Source: Candidatus Aerophobus profundus SCGC AAA252-L23 | GTDB lineage: Bacteria > Aerophobota > Aerophobia > Aerophobales > Aerophobaceae | Assembly (NCBI GenBank): GCA_000402295.1 | Contig: AQRW01000080.1 | Location: 1 to 7,867, forward strand | Length of the DNA stretch: 7,867 bases | Direction: 5' to 3' | Shown: positions 5,699 through 7,867 of the stretch, piece after piece | Layout of the letters: every line of letters begins with the position of its first letter | Position numbering within the stretch: position 1 is the first letter of the stretch | Made by a program: the position numbers and the translations under genes | Notes under the pieces: model-generated | The model's input: the letters and a program-made list of their open reading frames with translations, nothing else | Told to the model about the DNA's origin: nothing | Database searches by the model: none

Positions 5699-6584
5699 GT
5701 GCAAAAAACAATCTTAGTTATCGGTGCAACTGGAACATTAGGAGAACCTGTTGCTCGGTGCCTGGAAGAAGACGGTTTTCACGTGCGGGTTTTGACGAGA
5801 GATAAGAACAAAGCGAAAAAGCTGTTTGATGAATCATTTGAGATTACTGAAGGGAATGTAACCGATGTCCAAAGTCTGGAGCAACCCCTAAAGGGTTGTT
5901 GGGGGGTGCATATAAATTTAACTCCTCGGGATATTGAAGAATTGGGGGGTTGAGAACGTCATATCTGTGGCGTTCAAGAAGGAGATTAAGCGGATTACTT
6001 ACGTTTCAGCAGATGATGTAGTGGAGGAGTATGTTGAATGGTTTCCCCCATTGAAACATAAGCTCCACTCAGAAAAACTCATACGAGAAAATGGGATTTC
6101 CCATACCATCTTTAGTCCCACCAGTTCCATGGAAGCTCTACCAATGTTCGTTATGGGAGGCAAAGCTGGTGTTTTGGGAAAACAGTCTAAACCCTATCAT
6201 TGGTTTGCCGGAGATGATTTGGGAAGGATGGTATCGACTGCTTATCAGCTTCAAGAAGCAGTGAATAAAAAGTTTTTCATTCACGGTCCCGAGGGTATCC
6301 TTCTTCATGAGGCGTTAGGAAGATATTGTTCCCTGTTCCATCCCGAAATTAAGAAAATATCAACTATGCCATACTGGCTTGTCAACTTCATAGCTACAAT
6401 AACCAACAATAAAGAGATGAGGTTCGCCAGTAAACTTCTGGTCTATTGTGAAAAGACGGGGGAATACGGAGATCCGAGGGAAGCAAATAGCATTTTAGGT
6501 GGACCGAAGATTACTTTGGATGCATGGCTTGCGGCAAAAAAAGCCAAATCATTAAGACGGAGGAGCTTTAGAAACGAAGAATAG
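5699..6584 (+). pseudogene. NmrA-like atypical SDR NAD(P)-binding protein, split by +1 frameshift
   Basis: The protein starts MQKTILVIGATGTLGEPVAR from a GTG at 5699, with AGGTGA at 5688-5693 five bases before it. Residues 9-15 give the GxxGxxG dinucleotide-binding loop, followed by VRVLTRDKNKAKKLF (cofactor choice region) and EGNVTDVQSL. The first frame ends at TGA 5951-5953. The second frame resumes as GVENVISVA and includes ITYVSADDV, the NGISHTIFSPTSSME active-area loop and PYHWFAGDDLGRMVSTAY, to the end. Removing one G from the G6 run at 5944-5949 restores EELGVENVIS and a protein of 294 residues, the normal length for this family. Members include redox sensors and reductases that act on small molecules; the substrate is not evident. 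All other parts look well kept, so the frameshift is either very recent or a sequence error. Confidence 0.86.
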
Positions 6585-6630
6585 TAAGGTGGGGGACAAA
6601 AACTTGCCGCCAGTTGGAATAAAGTCGACG

Positions 6631-6659
6631 TTGAGTTGTTATTTGGAAAATGATTAAAT
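6631..6659 (+). promoter_or_regulatory. candidate sigma-70 promoter before the methyltransferase
   Basis: TTGAGT (6631-6636) and TTAAAT (6654-6659) are 17 bases apart, and each matches the sigma-70 consensus at four of six positions. They lie 33 bases before the GTG of the methyltransferase and in the gap after the SDR-like gene. In AT-rich DNA such matches arise by chance, so this is only a candidate. Confidence 0.22.
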
Positions 6660-6691
6660 GAGAATTTAATGAGGTTGACGAGATACATAGC

Positions 6692-7186
6692 GTGAAGGTT
6701 CTTGATGTTGGGTGTGGAACAGCAAAAGTAAATGGGGCAATTGGTATCGATCGTGTCAACTTGCCTGGGGTTGATGTAGTTTATGATTTAAACAAGTTCC
6801 CTTGGCCATTTGACAGTGAGAGTTTTGATGCGATCTATATGAATGATATCATTGAGCATTTAACCGATACAATAAGAGTAATGGAAGAATGCTATAGATT
6901 GTTGAAGTCGGGAGGACGAGTCTATATAAGGGTTGTTTACTGGAATCATAAGTATGCTTTCAGTGATCCAACTCATGTCAATTTTTTTTCAGATATTTCT
7001 TTTGAATTTTTTACAGGAAAAAGACGAAGTTATTATACTAAGGCTCGATTCAAATTGGAGAAGTTAGAATATATTTATGATTGGAGAGCAAAGAAGCTAC
7101 TCCGGTCCAAGGAATTAATGAACCTTTTATCTCATTTTCTATGCAATATTAAAGAGAAGATGGAAGTAACGATGGTAAAAGAATAA
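6692..7186 (+). CDS. class I SAM-dependent methyltransferase, short form
   Basis: A 164-residue protein with the core of a Rossmann-type methyltransferase (Methyltransf_11-like). Motif I is VLDVGCGTA (residues 3-11). The acidic residue that would hold the ribose of SAM is Asp20 in GIDRV. YDLNKFPWPF and FDAIYMNDIIEHL (to residue 57) form the next motifs, and LLKSGGRVYIRV precedes a DPTHVNFF loop typical of members in sugar and cell-surface gene clusters. The acceptor is unknown. The GTG at 6692 puts motif I almost at the N-terminus, shorter than usual. The open frame extends back only to 6662, without ATG. Another ATG at 6669 (MRLTRYIA then TGA) lies in a different frame, so a small frameshift may have removed the true start. 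No ribosome binding site close to the GTG is convincing. The C-terminal 60 residues are lysine-rich and not distinctive. Confidence 0.75.
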   Translation: MKVLDVGCGTAKVNGAIGIDRVNLPGVDVVYDLNKFPWPFDSESFDAIYMNDIIEHLTDTIRVMEECYRLLKSGGRVYIRVVYWNHKYAFSDPTHVNFFSDISFEFFTGKRRSYYTKARFKLEKLEYIYDWRAKKLLRSKELMNLLSHFLCNIKEKMEVTMVKE

Positions 7187-7274
7187 AGAGAAAAAAGGTA
7201 ACTATTCAGCCTGTCAAATTACACCAATGCAGATAAGGTATTCAACCTCAAATACCTCAGGAAGGAAAATGTTA

Positions 7275-7867
7275 TTAAGGAGCTCTGCAACTGTCCACTA
7301 ACTTCGTAAGAGATGGTGTCACTTGACAGATGTGATGAATTAAGCGATCAATGGCTGCGGCAGTGGTCATGGGGTCCTTGAATATCCGCTCCCATTTGGA
7401 GAAGGGAAGATTACTACTCAGCATCATACTGCCCCTCTCATACCTCTCGGATGAGAAGGGTGAAGAAAACCTCCATCTCCTCTCGAGATTGCTGAACGTA
7501 GCCAAGGTCATCAATGATGATGGCCTCATATCGGGATAGCTTCTTTAACACTCGAGCCAGGTTAAGATCCCGTTTGGCTAGGAGTAGTTTTTGCACCAAA
7601 AGACTGGAGCTGGTAAAATAGACGGGCCGGTTCTGTCTGACTAACTCCTGGCCAATGGCACAGAGAAGATGGGTTTTGCCACTACCCGGATTGCCGAAGG
7701 CTAGAACATTCTCCTTGCGGTCCAGAAATGAGCCGGTAAGAAGATGCCTCACTTTGTGGAAAATCAGCAAGGGTAGTCTTTTCATGTCAAATGATTCGGT
7801 GCTTTTCTCCAGGGGGAGTCTGGATTGACGCAGAAGTCGCTCAATTCTTCTTTGGCGCCTCTCCTGG
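7275..7867 (-). pseudogene. istB: IstB-like ATPase of an IS21-family element, frameshifted, 5' end outside window
   Basis: On the minus strand the frame enters from the window edge as QERRQRRIERLLRQSRLPLE and runs past SFLDRKENVLAFGNPGSGKT. Walker A GNPGSGKTH lies near 7667-7695 and Walker B AIIIDDLGYV follows near 7510-7540. This is the AAA+ helper that works with the IstA transposase. The frame ends early at EVFFTLLIREV-TGA (7438). Removing one base near 7452 rejoins it to SERYERGSMMLSSNLPFSKW, then KDPMTTAAAIDRLIHH, all typical of IstB. After LIHH (about 7335) the usual VILE... ending is replaced by ICQVTPSLTKLVDSC, so the tail is altered or deleted too. IstA would be expected upstream, beyond base 7867. 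A TGTCA-AG-TGACA inverted repeat at 7318-7329 sits at the altered tail. Identity is firm; activity is unlikely as written. Confidence 0.86.

Noticed and set aside
7236..7257. AGGTATT/AATACCT inverted repeat with an 8-base loop, as a terminator
   Set aside because: The stem is AT-rich, and no T-run follows on the plus strand, so a rho-independent terminator is not supported.
1..7867. CRISPR array, rRNA or complete tRNA genes
   Set aside because: No regularly spaced direct repeats and no recognisable rRNA or full tRNA cloverleaf were seen on either strand.

Overview
This is a 7.9 kb stretch of bacterial DNA that looks like an accessory region full of gene remains. Only four open reading frames look intact: a 47-residue zinc-ribbon protein (356-499), a ferredoxin-tailed aldo/keto reductase (1382-2449), an unrecognised 180-185 residue protein (4749-5291) and a short SAM-dependent methyltransferase (6692-7186). 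Shine-Dalgarno motifs, some GTG starts and the IS3, IS21 and serine-recombinase remnants point to a bacterium. Base composition looks moderate to slightly AT-rich, with frequent AGA/AGG arginine codons. I cannot place the phylum; an uncultured anaerobe would fit the iron-sulfur reductase, but that is inference.

Left part (1-1300): a possible frameshifted helix-turn-helix remnant, the intact zinc-ribbon protein, then the last ~90 residues of an IS3-type transposase followed by a plausible IS end. Centre (1380-3450): the aldo/keto reductase, whose stop codon overlaps a 139-bp palindromic element with perfect 16-bp terminal inverted repeats. A gene-free stretch of about 630 bp with a second, more degenerate long inverted repeat follows, then the N-terminus of a serine recombinase cut off by an in-frame TAG. 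Right-centre (3450-5600): an AAA/ABC-type ATPase that keeps its N-terminal tip and C-terminal half but has lost the Walker A region, the unrecognised helical protein, and the frameshifted C-terminus of a conserved uncharacterised protein. Right end (5600-7867): an NmrA/SDR-type NAD(P)-binding protein split by one extra G in a G6 run, the methyltransferase, and on the minus strand a frameshifted IstB helper ATPase of an IS21 element that runs off the window.

I see no coherent pathway joining these genes and no convincing new system. The strongest general signal is the pattern of damage. Three recognisable genes, and possibly a fourth, are each restored by removing one base, always the same polarity. 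Whether that is true decay in a mobile-element graveyard or sequence error cannot be decided from this window. The most useful items for follow-up are the palindromic element after the reductase, the internally deleted ATPase, the unassigned helical protein and the small zinc-ribbon gene.
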